In this document: piece by piece, positions 35,347 to 47,995 of the stretch | Position numbering within the stretch: position 1 is the first letter of the stretch | Layout of the letters: each line of letters starts with the position of its first letter | Source: Liolophura sinensis | Taxonomy: Eukaryota; Mollusca; Polyplacophora; Chitonida; Chitonidae | Length of the DNA: 64,000 nucleotides | Reading direction: 5' to 3' | Assembly: GCF_032854445.1 (NCBI RefSeq) | Contig: NC_088307.1 | Coordinates: forward strand, 10,170,001-10,234,000 | Position numbers and translations under genes: made by a program | Notes under the pieces: generated by a model | What the model saw: the letters and a program-made list of their open reading frames with translations, nothing else | Databases searched by the model: none | Told to the model about the DNA's origin: nothing

Positions 35347-35679
35347 TTACATGTATATGTATTTAACATCACAGGCAATTTCACCCACAATTATGCAATT
35401 TCAGAAAGATACATGTAAAGAAATGCTGAGATGATTGTTAGAAAGTCGTGCTTACACACATTTTATCACTCTGATAACGTCGATGGACTGGAACTCTGTA
35501 ACACTTAACAATAACAAAGCAGTTTGGTTTCGGGGCACACAGAACACGATGCAGCTGACTTGAAGTGTCGTTTAAGAGGATTGGAAATTGAGTAGGCATT
35601 ATCTATCTTAAGCAGCTGTAGACACAAACCGGACAGCAAACTCAGTATGACTACATTCTAAACCATAGGCGTCTGTATT

Positions 35680-35765
35680 TATATATATTTATAAATGCGT
35701 AAAATTAGAAAAACTTCATTCGAGCATCGTCTTTTTCTTTGCTTTCTTTTACTGCTTGGCGGTTG
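35680..35765 (+). promoter_or_regulatory. Weak TATA plus splice-donor candidate
   Basis: TATATTTATAAATG (35684-35697) is followed about 70 bases later by GGTTG|GTAAGT at 35765/35766. The layout resembles 15334-15439. No downstream exon is identified. Confidence 0.18.
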
Positions 35766-36338
35766 GTAAGTCATTTAGCGTGTGTCAAGTAAAGCCATGC
35801 TATTGAAGATAACTGCTCAGTATGTGACTGAGTGCGGCTCAATGTATCTGCTGTCGGATATTGCAGATGTATTTAGCCTTCGGCTCCTTACTTCGGAGAT
35901 ATTGATTTGCGACGGAAGGTGCTAATTTTGACTAGATGGTAGCTCACGTAGACTCACTGGCATAGCTACATTCACTTAGTGCAATTCATTGGATCAACCC
36001 GTTCGATAACCACATAAATAAAATGAAGTGAGTACAACCTTTGTCTAGAAAGGTGCATGCAGATGAGGCGATTTTTGCATGCCACAAAAACAATGAAATA
36101 GCGTTTGCCTTAGTATTATTCCAATATTCGAAATCCACTCGTTGATACGACAAATTACATCGTTAAAAAAAGGACATGATCAAAACAAAACAGAATATAC
36201 ATGTACCTGTGTAAAAGTGTGTAGGATTTTTATCTCTCGATCAGATTCGATATGAGGTATATGCCATTCCGGAGCACTCTAGTTCAACAGTTTTCTCTAA
36301 TGCTCGAGTCCAATGTCACCAGCTTCTCTTCATATCGG

Positions 36339-36600
36339 GGCCTCCGTGGCTCAGTCGGTTAGCGCGCTAGCGCAGCGTAATGACCCAGCAGTCTCTCACC
36401 AATGCGGTCGCTGTGAGTTCAAGTCCAGCTCATGCTGGCTTCCTCTCCGGCCGTACGTGGGAAGGTCTGCCAGCAACCTGCGGATGGTTGTGGGTTTCCC
36501 CCGGGCTCTGCCCGGTTTCCACCCACCATAATGCTGGCCGCCGTCGTATAAGTGAAATATTCTTGAGTACGGCGTAAAACACCAATCAAAAAAAAAAAAA
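36339..36600 (+). repeat. SINE family 1, full length, youngest-looking copy
   Basis: Complete from GGGCCTCCGTGGCTCAGTCG to CACCAATCAAAAAAAAAAAA. It has few differences from the window consensus and a pure A tail, unlike the AAAT tails of the others. Confidence 0.93.
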
Positions 36601-36642
36601 CTCTACATATCGTCATGGCAAACGCAGGCATTAACAACACAC

Positions 36643-36730
36643 TGGCTTTCCGACCATCTTTGCGAATGTTGGGCGCCGTCGTATGAGTGAAATATTCTTG
36701 ATTACGGCGTAAAACACCAGTCAAATAGAT
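36643..36730 (+). repeat. SINE family 1, fragment
   Basis: TGGCTTTCCGACCATC joined to GCGCCGTCGTATGAGTGAAA and GATTACGGCGTAAAACACCA. Confidence 0.75.
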
Positions 36731-36734
36731 ACAG

Positions 36735-37625
36735 CACTGGACATGATTATAATGAGTATAAATCAGAAGCTCAGTCAGTTCTACTTTGGATCGATATTGT
36801 ACTGTGTTTTGCGTAAGGTACAGACAAATGATCACCGTTTGTAGACAATCATGGTTACATCAGAACCAAGTGCTTTTGATCTACGAAATGATGGTGTTCT
36901 CCGACCGATTTGTCTGAGTGGAAACCGTTTATCTTTGCCGTGATTAGTTGATTTCTGTAACTAATGCAACTCAAACACGGAAAGGCGGGGAGAGGAGAGT
37001 TAGTGGGTTACTGCACTGAGTTATTTCTATGGTTGAGTGACTGAATGATTGATTACTGGTGGTGATTATGATTTAACGCCACAATGGCAATATTTCCACT
37101 ATATCGTCGCGAGAGCATGGTCATGGTAAGAGGCAGTAAATTGCTTCTGACATGATGAGTGTATCCAAAATAAAACAGAAATACACCGACAAGTTGAAAA
37201 CCAGTTTTAAAAAAAACTCGTAGTTAAAACTCGAAAATCACTAAAATGTAAAATAGTTATAATGTCTTATGTCTTATATACTGTATTATGTAGAATTCCA
37301 TGTGTGAATATTTGTAGCTACAACCATGATAACGCGCCCACCACCTCCGCCCCATAAGACCCCCACAAACACACACCAGCAGAGGTGTTGTGTTGAACCA
37401 AGAGCATATATTAGAGATTACTCTGAAGCAACAACACATAAAAGTCTACTAATTTGCACCTGCGCTGTAAATGATGTGTGTTATCTAAGATGATCAAGTA
37501 TCGTGTAATGTACATTAGCTCTCGGCTATAATCATTGTTGCATGCTGCATGTGTCATTGTGGTCGGGTACTAAGGGACGCAACTCTGGATCAGCTGACAC
37601 GATACGACAACAGCCTATTTAAAGT
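36735..37625. other. Non-coding stretch, nothing recognised
   Basis: No supported frame or repeat. Confidence 0.35.
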
Positions 37626-37628
37626 TAT

Positions 37629-37772
37629 TCCTCTCCGGCCGTAAGTGGGAAGGTCTGTCAGCAGCCTGCGGATGGTCGTGCCACCATAATGCTGACCGCC
37701 ATCGTATAAGTGAAATATTCATCGCATGAGCGTAAAACACTAATCAAATAAATAAATAAATAAATAAATAAA
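37629..37772 (+). repeat. SINE family 1, 5'-truncated
   Basis: Starts at CCTCTCCGGCCGTAAGTGGG, has an internal deletion after GGATGGTCGTG, and ends in an AAATAAAT tail that has grown into the adjoining microsatellite. Confidence 0.85.
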
Positions 37773-37846
37773 TACATACATACATACATACATACATACA
37801 TACATACATACATACATACATAAATAAATAAATACATAAATAAAGT
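37772..37846. repeat. (ACAT)n microsatellite seeded by a SINE tail
   Basis: The tail changes from AAAT repeats to ACAT repeats and back to AAAT. Confidence 0.95.
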
Positions 37847-38423
37847 TATCACATTGATTATTACTCAGTTGCTGATACATTTTATTGCCCTTGGGTTAAA
37901 CAGAACAAGACGCATTTGTTAATCTCTCTTAGAATACACACACTGTAAATATGTCATTTTTATCAATCATCTGCACGCTACAACTATAAACCGAAACAAT
38001 TCTTGGTTGATGAGGATTAGAAAGGACCCCTTGCAACTGGATGGGAAATCGTGTCGCTTAGGTCGATTTCCGTCCTGCTCAAAGTGACAGACCATCTGCG
38101 AAATGCCGCAAGGGCTTCCGCGATATGGTGTTGAAGTTGCAATGTTACAGGTGTAGCCGATGAAATACGCCAAGCTAAAATATTTGTGGCTATCCATCAT
38201 GCAGTTTATTGTATGCCGTTAAATGCATAGGATAATATCTTTTTCCCTCTAATGTTGATATATGAAAAAAGTTTTATCTTACGCATTATACCGTGAATAT
38301 CTGACAGTGTCAGTAATAGACGCTTATTACGAAAATGAACTGATAAACAAGTGCCCTTCCTCAATGCAGTTGTGCGATATGCCGTTAGCAGAGGTAAATC
38401 GCGTTTAGCTTTCACTGGAATTT

Positions 38424-38527
38424 ATTTGGTTGGTGTTTTACTTCGTACTCAAGAACATTTCTCTTATACGGCGGCGGCCAGCCCAATGATGGGAGGAAAC
38501 CTGACAGAATCCACGGCCATCTTCAAG
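38424..38527 (-). repeat. SINE family 1, 3' portion
   Basis: TTTATTTGGTTGGTGTTTTA through GGCGGCGGCCAGCC to CCACGGCCATC. Confidence 0.8.
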
Positions 38528-39050
38528 TTTCTGCGGCCTTCATAGGTAGAATACTATATATAATCTGTATAGATTTACAATAATATATTTAAACTTATCT
38601 AATATATAGCTTGACAATACATATAGAAACATTAAAAAGAATTTCTTGTGCTGTTCAAACCTCCCATCTACCCTCCATTACCTCACTTTGTAAAGCACTA
38701 AAAAAACCCAGTATGCAATTATGCCAATCGAACTCCTTATCTTTTTGGACACTACGGTTTCAATACACACGTTACCACTCGGACAGTGCGTTAGATACTA
38801 TGAAATATTATGGTGACTGTTGAGTTTCTCAGAGCTTTCAAATTATAAGTGGAAATGATTTTGGTTCACGTAATCATATTTCTGTTATGAAGGGGATTTC
38901 CGCAGGAAAACGCCTTAAAATAGCAAAATCTGCTTTTGACTCTACTCATTAAATGCTACTGTGTACTAGTGGTACACAGTGTTGTGGCAAAAATACACAT
39001 CCACATAATTGTGTGTATCAGCAGTACACAAATTGTGTAAAATTCATGCG

Positions 39051-39219
39051 TGAGTGAGTGCTTGGGGTTTAACATCGTGCTCAACAATTTTTCAGCCATA
39101 TGACGATGAAGGCGTCCTTAGAATTTATGTAATGTGCCTCCTTGTTGCAGGACGGATTTCCACCGCTCTTTTATCTAGTGCTGTTTCACTGAGACGCCTT
39201 ACCGTTGAAAACTGCTGAC
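39051..39219 (-). repeat. SINE family 2, 3' half
   Basis: GTGAGTGAGTGCTTGGGGTT through GTGCCTCCTTGTTGCAGGAC to TTACCG, then unrelated sequence. Confidence 0.85.
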
Positions 39220-39229
39220 CACTCCAACT

Positions 39230-40165
39230 TCCACGTAACTATCTTCAATTACATGTGATTTTGTGACGTTTTTTTTAAATAATGAAGCTGATTTTGTGTC
39301 ATCGCCTCAACTGTTCTTATTATTTAACCATTTAGCATCCAGATGAGGCGAATTTTATTATTAAGATAAGCGTATTTTTTTAGCCTGATTTAAGAAAATG
39401 CTATTAGCATGAAGTATAGCAACATGAAAATACTACAGTATAGAGAGGAAAAACCAGAGCAGTGACCACAGCGATAACTGGCAACCGTAACCCTTGAAAC
39501 AGTAGCAAGGTACATGTACACGCACCCGAAGTCATTCACGAAAAACTTCTCCAAACTACCTTGCACGACCTATACGGTATCCCTTGAAGCTAAGGGCTTC
39601 AAACTTATTCGTTACCTCTGTGAATAAACCGTGTAATCTCCTAAAATACCATTCACATTTTAAACATTGCCTCAGAGGTTAATGATTTGCTTACCTGGGA
39701 AATATGAGTGGCCCTGTCAGTCTTTAACTCACCGGTAACGTGTGACCGGTCGCACTATCACACTTTTTATTACATACCAACGGAATGTCGAAATGGCTTG
39801 TACATTTTTGTTTACAAGCCGATTCGGCCGACTAAATACCACAATGAACAATAACATCTACATGAATTTTTAAAGTTTGAACAGCTTGTTCAAGAAAAGC
39901 TACTGGGAAAATCAGTACGGTCGAGACAATATACTGCTGTCCAATATACCATCGTTGTCGTTGAATGTTACACGGGTCATAAATAAACTGGTTACGCATC
40001 TGTAGTTGTCAGTAATGACCTCTCATCTCTGCCATAATACTGTGGAAATGGTCCTACACGTAACTAAATTAGTATAAACGATCTCGAAATGATGACTTAT
40101 GTACTCATTCAACGTCATAAGCTGTCTTTATTATTAAATATTACACCACAGAAAGTAAATCCAGT
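39230..40165. other. Non-coding stretch, nothing recognised
   Basis: No supported frame or clear repeat. Confidence 0.35.
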
Positions 40166-40169
40166 AGAG

Positions 40170-40340
40170 CGACGACAAAGTGAGAGTTGGCAAATGTGAA
40201 AACATGTCATGTGTGCAATGTGAAAACATGTCACATGTGAAAATCGGTCTCTGGTGAATGTACCTCATTTATGCTAACTTTTTATGCTAACTGTTCATGT
40301 AAATGCTTGAACAGTAGCCAGTTACACGCCATCTATCACC
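40170..40340 (+). repeat. Rep-A copy (forward) with local duplication
   Basis: GAGCGACGACAAAGTGAGAG and CTAACTGTTCATGTAAATGC flank a short repeated GTGAAAACATGTCAYRTGTG block. Confidence 0.65.
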
Positions 40341-41074
40341 AACACACGTGTGTTTGCATTTTGTTAGCAGCCCGTTTGGCTGCTGCCTCGAATCACCAGT
40401 CACTTACTCAGTAGGGTCATTTTTTCACATGTAAAAGAATCACGACCATAAAAAATACGGTATGATACTTTTTTTTACATTGATTGAACGTCCTGCTACC
40501 TAGTGAAATATGTTTTACGCAGGTGCTGTGTTTAATTAACGACAACGTCGGCTTCATCTGATCCATAGGTATTTATTGAACAAAATTGTTATGTCACTGT
40601 GACAGTACGCGAATGGTTATCTAAGTGTGAACAAATGATAAATCTTGGCAATAGTCCTTTGCGGTTAAGTCCAGTTAAGCTGATTAACACCACAGGATTG
40701 CAAGATTCCCACAGGGTCACACAAAGTCACAAATATAAAAGAAATATCGCATATTTTATGGGTCTATTGGTGAGAATCGCCTATTGTCCACTATAGAGGC
40801 ATGAGAAAATGCCTCTACGTGAAGAAATTTCCGGAAGTAGTTTCACCCAAGCACTCAGTGAAAAGATTTACACCTTGTAAAGGTACCTACATGCATGTAT
40901 TTAAGAGCTGATTGTAACCTAATTGTATTTAGGCCTACCTTACGGCTATCGGGGGCTTCAGTTTTCATTTAAACGGTGGAAATAACCGCGGAATACCGGT
41001 ATTGTGGAAGTCATCAGACGGTGGATATGCCATTTGACCTTGACCTCTTGGATCACTGGATCTCTAGTAAATAT

Positions 41075-41085
<11 letters not shown>

Positions 41086-41164
<79 letters not shown>
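41086..41164. repeat. (AT)n microsatellite
   Basis: About 38 AT units following CATACATACAT. Confidence 0.98.
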
Positions 41165-41167
<3 letters not shown>

Positions 41168-41865
41168 CTTATCTGTTTCGGAGTTATCTCCCTTGATGAA
41201 AGTGTTGCACTCGGTGAACCAGAGGTAAAAACTAGTGAGCTGTTGCTAAGAAACAGAAGTCGTGGATGAAGACTGAAACGAATTGATGATAAATTTTAGC
41301 GTTTAATACCGTTTAGATATACTGATTACCTTAATTATTTTAGAATACCAAGCCCCGTTAGAGAATAACCCCTTCACTAATCTGTACTGTTGTATGTCAC
41401 ATGTCATGTTATACTCTGGAAAACCGAAAGAACTAGGAAGAGAATCGAAAAGGATTCGGTGCACACCTAGGTCGAAACGCACTTACCATGTATTGAAATT
41501 ACAGCATTCTTGCAATGTACCAAGCATACATAGATTTGTTCGACATAGTTCACTTAAAAGAATACGCTTAAAAGTAAATCAAAATAATGAAGAAAAACAA
41601 TTGGGCAATGTACAATACAAACCCATAGCATAGGGCCTATTAGATCTGTGTAGTGTGCACATACGTTTTTTTTTTTATCTTCTGTTTGTTTGTTTTTTTA
41701 ATATGTAAACCTTCTGTTTTCAACATTATGTATTACCTAATTGTCTCATTTCGTGATTACATATAGTTTCTACCAAGGATAATAAATTCTAGATGGACAT
41801 AATGGTATAGGCCCACCCAGGTATCATGTCAATTATTCATATTAAAGTTTAAAAAATAGTTAAAC

Positions 41866-42175
41866 CCAAAATCAAAGTCGGGAGACCCGTGATCAAACCC
41901 GGATCAAAGACTTTAGAAATGGTACTTGTTGCTTGCTTGGCGCACAGCACTGAGAAGCTCAAGCAAGTGAACAGAACTGGTTGGCCCGATGTCAGTACAA
42001 TGTGATTGGATAGGGTGTCATATCTGGTGTCTTCGGCATGATACTTCAGCGCCGGCAGCACTTTGGCGGCATGGACTCGCCCTGGCACACGAGGTCACAG
42101 TATATGTACTCACACCTAATGACCTCTCGTCGCCATATAACTGTAAAATTTTTAAACACGACGTTAAACCCTAAG
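41866..42175 (+). repeat. SINE-like repeat, third family
   Basis: A GATCAAACCCGGATCAAAGA region at the left, then TCTTCGGCATGATACTTCAG, GCACTTTGGCGGCATGGACT, TCGTCGCCATATAACTGTAA and a CGACGTTAAACCCTAAG end. The last motif resembles a common SINE tail in molluscs (memory). Single copy in this window. Confidence 0.5.
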
Positions 42176-42179
42176 TACT

Positions 42180-43715
42180 TATTAATCCATTGAACCCAAA
42201 AGTATTGATGCATTTCATGAAATGTTCAAAAAATCAGTTTTACATTGCATCCCAATATTAGTCAGTAATATAGTCATTATCATTACATACACCCAATAAT
42301 TAACGAAACGAATAAAGATCCATAATTGAATAAGAAAATAAAGATCAACAATAACGTGATAACAACTGTGTATGTCCCGGTATATTTTATAGAACTATAA
42401 CTCATGATCAGTTCAACTGTGACTTTACTACTAATTACATTTTAACTCATGTTTGAGTTATGATTAATTAATCATATTTGATTACGAATTAATTCATACT
42501 GATTTGTGATTGAACCCTTCCTTCTTAGGACGCCGTCAGCTAGTTTTATGTCCCTCAAAGAGTCTCCTCTAAGCATCCCAATATTGCGTGACATTTTTCT
42601 ACCGTTCACAAAGACCTCTATCAGAAAAGATTAGTTGCCATCTATATGACATTTCTAAGATTTAAACCAGCAAAATAAGTTTCATATTAAGATTCATATT
42701 AAGTACCATGGCATCATGGGATACAGAATCGATGCTGATTGGCTGACAGGGGAGATATGATTTCCTGGGTTAAATCTTGCAGCCTTGATCACGCTTGAAA
42801 TGTAACATGACTAACATGCCTATCTTTCACACCAGCCAATCACCAAGGAGCCTCCAGCGAGGTTAACTGTTATATGTATACATTGTACATTACACGTCAT
42901 GAGAGTTAGTGCGAGGAGTTTAAGTGTTGGTTTCAATATTTACAGTTACATCAAAGATTGTTTTTGGGTTTTAACCAAAGACTCTGACAGGTTATACAAC
43001 TCGCAAGTGTTTCTACAAGTTTACATTCTACTACGCGTGACCAAATGCATTTTTGTTGAATAATAGGTTTACACAAAATGATGTGGCCTCGGATTGTACG
43101 TACCTAGGTCTATAGCGCTCAACATTAAATGTTATAGAGATACCACAGTGGTCTGGTATACAAGAATAAGGGTGTGCTTTTAGAATAGATAGTGCATAAG
43201 GCTACTTCACAAAGTTCAATAGTCCTCCAACAGATCCCTGGGGAATCCACAATTAGCAATTTGACGAAGGCTATTTACACGGAGGTCAATTAGTCAGTGT
43301 TCAGATTGGTGCAGATTGGGATTATCCCCCCAGTAATCAGAAGAAGATAATGTTAACGTTGTCATCATACCTATTAACGTCAAGCTGTTAATATATGAAA
43401 ATCTCACTGTGGATTTCGTGATGTACGCTACGATCATCCCCAGGTGTTCCGCCGTACTCATTATGATAATGCGTGTCTGCCCGTTCTTAAAGTGCTACTT
43501 CAGTGAAAGTACAGGTCATTTTTAGGTCTTTTTAACCACCTGGGCCGAACCCAGCCGAATTCACCTGCAGAAGGAGGAGGAAGACAGTTCACACGGGGAA
43601 ATGGAGCATACACTGGTGACACCCATGGATGTTGACAATGAACTGAACATAAAGAGTCATAAAACGAATGATATTCCTTTACAGGATTTTCTTTTAGGAA
43701 AATATTTTATAAAAT
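42180..43715. other. Non-coding stretch, nothing recognised
   Basis: AT-rich. TAATTAAT-like words occur at 42460-42490. No supported frame. Confidence 0.35.
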
Positions 43716-43718
43716 TTT

Positions 43719-43804
43719 TTATTTATTTATTTGATTGGTGTTCTACGCTATACTCAATATTTCACTTATACGACGGCGGCCAGCATTGTGGTAGGAGGAA
43801 ACTT
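43719..43804 (-). repeat. SINE family 1, short 3' fragment
   Basis: TTTATTTATTTATTTGATTG to GTGGTAGGAGGAAAC. Confidence 0.85.
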
Positions 43805-43809
43805 TTAGA

Positions 43810-45268
43810 AATTTAATTCTCACCTGTTAGTTATTTCAGGCCGTTTGACAAAAGCTCGATTCATCGGTCGACTGGCAGCCCTTATTTGACTTACGCTATG
43901 GCTGAAATAAAAGTTTTCAATGCTCTGTAAGGTCTGTATACATTCTATCAACTGTAACCAGCAAAAAATACTTTACTGTACGTACATTTCATCTCAGACA
44001 TTGTTCTTCGGCATTTGGAAAGACAGAGACGTGAGAAGTCCTCGGTCAACCTGGCAGCAGGAACCATGTCAATACGATCGCGAGGCAAAATACACGACAC
44101 TAAATATGCGCGTTATTGGCATTGTACATTTTCGATGAGATTTTTTGGACACACCAACTAGATATAAACATGGCTGCTGAAGTGAGAACACGGGGCTGAG
44201 CATTTGAAAATACTAACTTTTAAAGACAAATAAAAATTTAATTTAGTTCAAATCTCTTTTCTGCACACAAAGGACTTATATACATGTATTTTATTTTTTT
44301 ATAAAATGCAGGAAACCTATACCAGAGCGACATACTACGAGGTCCGCAGTCGTCAGTTGAGAAAGACAACTACCCGGTCAATATTTACATTTCGCCAGCG
44401 TGTATGGATTGTCCAAACGAGATGACTTAGTGAGAATTATACATTAATAAAAAAAAAACGATTATATGGTCTTTAAGTTCATACGCGGTGTTGTATAGTG
44501 TTACCGTCGCATAACTCATTCCGCTCATTCTCGTGCTTTTCTATACATATTTTATTACACGTTTGTCACTGGCCCCCCGGTTATTGATTATATGGCTACC
44601 GAACTCAAATGTCTACTTGTGACGTCATTAAGACTTGGGCCGCGGAAATTATCGAGTGCAAACGGGTTTTGGGCAAATGTCAAAGTCAAAAACCACTAAA
44701 AAAGACATTAAATTTTTAAAAAAATCAACCCCCCAAAAAAATCAAGTTTTATTTTTTGATGAAAAGTGATTTCGCTTGAATAGAACTTTAACTTTAACGG
44801 ACATTATCTCATTAGGTGCTCATAACCATTTGCTAAAGATATAAGGGACAAACGCTGAAAGACTCACGTGCCATACTGACAATACACCTTTGGTGTGAAT
44901 GCTCTGGGATACTCCTTACAGCACATGTGTCGGTCTCTATCTTTCGCTTCACATCACTGCAATCACTAGCAAATTTTGTACAGAAATCTTGAACAATGTC
45001 AAGGTCACTGGGGTCATGGTGATGAGGCAGGAAGTGATGCCAGAAAGCACAAACAATCCTTCTCAGCCTTTATGTCTAGCAATACTCTATTCACATGGTT
45101 CTGTTTATCTAGAGTATGTACAGCTTGATTTTAAAGAAAACCTAAAACAATTTTATTGATATTTGCTGACAGAATAGTTTCACGGGAGGAGACAAGTGAT
45201 AAGGCTAAGTCTAAACAAGGCTTAGTGCGTCTTGCAGGCTCCAAGTGGCTGGCAAGTGGGATCATCTT
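43810..45268. other. Non-coding stretch, nothing recognised
   Basis: The 86-codon frame at 44899-45159 shows no domain or motif. Confidence 0.35.
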
Positions 45269-45270
45269 TA

Positions 45271-45625
45271 GTGAGTGAGTGAATGTTTGGGGTTTAACGT
45301 CGTATACTTAACAATTTTTCATTCATATGACGACGAAAGAGTGCATGTTCGTGTAATGTGCCTCCTTTTGTAGGACGGATTTCCATAGCTCTTTTATCTA
45401 GTGCTCCTTCACTGAGACGAGTTACCGAAGAGAAGTAAGCCTCCCCACCCGAGCCATTATACTGATACGGGTCAATCAGTCGTTGCACTATCCGATTAAA
45501 GCTGAATGCCAAGCGAAGAAGCTACAACTTCCTCTTTTAAGGTCTAAGGCGCGACCCGACCCAGGATTGCCCCTGGATCTACCGCCCAAGAAGCTTACGC
45601 TCTATCAACTGAGCCATCAAAGCCG
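45271..45625 (-). repeat. SINE family 2, full length
   Basis: GTGAGTGAGTGAATGTTTGG to a tRNA-like head (GATGGCTCAGTTGATAGAGC on the minus strand). This is the most complete tRNA head of the family in the window. Confidence 0.9.
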
Positions 45626-45629
45626 GTCG

Positions 45630-47420
45630 CAGGATGGTCTTATAATCAAGTAGGGTAGATATCTTGGTAGATTTTGTAATAATGAAGTCTATTTTGTTGG
45701 CATTGAAACTATGTACCCGTACACTGACTGGTTGTCCAAGAATGCAGGTGGTATAAAATCGCGTATATCCTCGTAACAGGAGCAATACATAACAAAACCA
45801 AATTAATTTTCAACAACGTCCGCTGAACATACTTTAAATACGTGAGAACAGTCTATAGTTTGCATTTCTTAGTAAGCGGTTAGATATCAACAGGGAATAT
45901 CACAACAATAAACATATTTCAAACTGTTATTAAACACTGAAAAACTTTAAAGTTCACAAAATACAGGTATCCGGGTCACGCTTTAATTACAGCTATTCGT
46001 AAAGCAGCGTGTTGACGGAATAAACATTGACACTTGTACAGCCCTTACCGTGGGGGTTACAGCTATAAATATATCCTCAGAGGATAGATTGCCTTCAACT
46101 ACCTCACCAAGATGGGTATTCAACAATGGGCCACCTGGTCATTGAAAAAGATCGAGCTTTAAAAGAATAGCGTTTTAGTAATTCCTGCAAACAATTACAA
46201 TCAAAGCGCAACTAAGATACAGTTTGATTATCGACAATTCATGTATACTGTCATGGTACATGAATTAAATTTTCACTCCTTCATACAAAACATTCGTCGT
46301 GTCTTTCCAACTTCATTGAAAACTGCTAACTGCTTCTCTTTGCATAATTCCGCCGTAATTTGGCCAGCGCGAGTATTGACCAGGAATGATTTTGCTTGAC
46401 GGCTAAGAAACACGTCTGTTTCGACGTATGGATTCAAACAGATAATATTGCCACAATATCAATCTAGGTGCATCACTGACATCAAAAACACATTGAGTAT
46501 GTTGTGCAGAAAAAGGTTTTTTCAGTCTAATGGTAAAACGGAGCTTTGAACGCGATACACCTTTGATCAATCATCGCAGTCTTAACTTTTCAATTATAAA
46601 TCAGCACAAGATCTCTGACACGTTTTTTTTCAAAAGTGTTTCGCGTTCTGATGTCTGATATGAAAGTGGGTTTTGATTGTATCAGAATGATTTGATATAG
46701 TTCGTTGGCCTTGAACGCCGAACTCAAGACTATTTTACTTAACATTTTACTAAATACATTGGGTATGTTGTTGCTGCTGACAAAAGGCTGAGATGACTGA
46801 GCAACCATCACTTGGCACAAGATCTCTCACACTTTTTCAAAGGTGTATTGCGTTTTGAAGCCAGGAATTACAACTATACCTTTAATGTGAAAGAGTTCAA
46901 ACTTGCTCTCCACTTTAGGATGAGACTAGAATTAAGATTTCTTTGCTCGTGGTTTAAGACTGCTTTCGTCAGCATTTATCTCACATTATGAAGGAGTATT
47001 TCGTCCGGCCTAACACTGATATATATTAAACTGGGATTTGATTGATTCAGCCCAAGAATATTTTACTAAAAATTGGACATGTACTTAAATTACTGTGTGG
47101 TTAACTTCTCAAATAGGCACAAATTACGCTTCTATGTTATTGACCATTATTGTAGGATAAAACGATGTATTAAACAAAACCGCACCTTAGAATCGAACCC
47201 CATGCACTCCAGATTTGCAAAATGGAGTTCAGTTTATTAGACAGAGTTAAAATGAAGCACATGTTCAGACAGCACGCTTAGAGTGATTCAACAACATCGA
47301 CCAGTACTCCTTAGTTTTATTTTGTTTTAATTGCTATAAGAGATTTGGTGCAAGGGTGGAGGGAAGAGGTATGCGTGGAGTAGATATGATTAAAACCGTA
47401 CGGAATAGAGGGTAAACTAA
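45630..47420. other. Non-coding stretch with an old shared block
   Basis: 46290-46360 (GTCTTTCCAACTTCATTGAA, TTCTCTTTGCATAATTCCGC) matches 50945-51005 and the reverse complement of 60285-60360, an old interspersed block. No gene is seen. Confidence 0.4.
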
Positions 47421-47423
47421 AAC

Positions 47424-47690
47424 AGCGACGACATGGTGATAGCGGGCTAATGGTCACACGTAACCGGTGATACACGGCCTTTTGTCAGTCTACACCATTC
47501 AGGGTTTTATTCGTACTGTTTAACTACTTTTATTCTAATGTATGAATAGTAGCAATTTACATGGCTAAAGTAGAATCAGGTCAAAGAAAGATTGCAGTTT
47601 TGCCGACCGCAATTTATTAGACGTCATAAGACTAACAAGACTTGTCACACGACACCAATAAAACACCTGTTGATATTAATGGTGTCATCG
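47424..47690 (+). repeat. Rep-A copy (forward)
   Basis: GCGACGACATGGTGATAGCG, CACACGTAACCGGTGATACA, GAATAGTAGCAATTTACATG and TTTATTAGACGTCATAAGAC are present. It lies about 300 bases upstream of receptor copy 2. Confidence 0.78.
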
Positions 47691-47995
47691 CAGCGTACTA
47701 AGCCACACCTTGTTTCTAATACGCTGTATATACACAGAGCAAGCCCGAATGGATACTCCTTTTGAAGATGTGTGCTGAGAACAGTTCTTCGTTTACATAT
47801 ACAAGCCTGTTGTCGTTTCCTTGTCTCGAAGCATGCTGTTACAAAAGGGACTATCTCTATGACAACCGTGCATATTCTTGGAGTAATAACTCACAAACAC
47901 CTGATGTCCACAGCTGCCACATCGTATAACTGCTCTTTATCGCTACACCTGTAAGTACTTTTTCTGTCGCAAACAATTCCTGTCAAATACCTACC

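Noticed and set aside
34019-36835. Recurring frames with TNAVAVSSSPAHAGFLSGRTWEG-type readings, which could look like a gene family
   Set aside because: They are translations of SINE family 1 copies.
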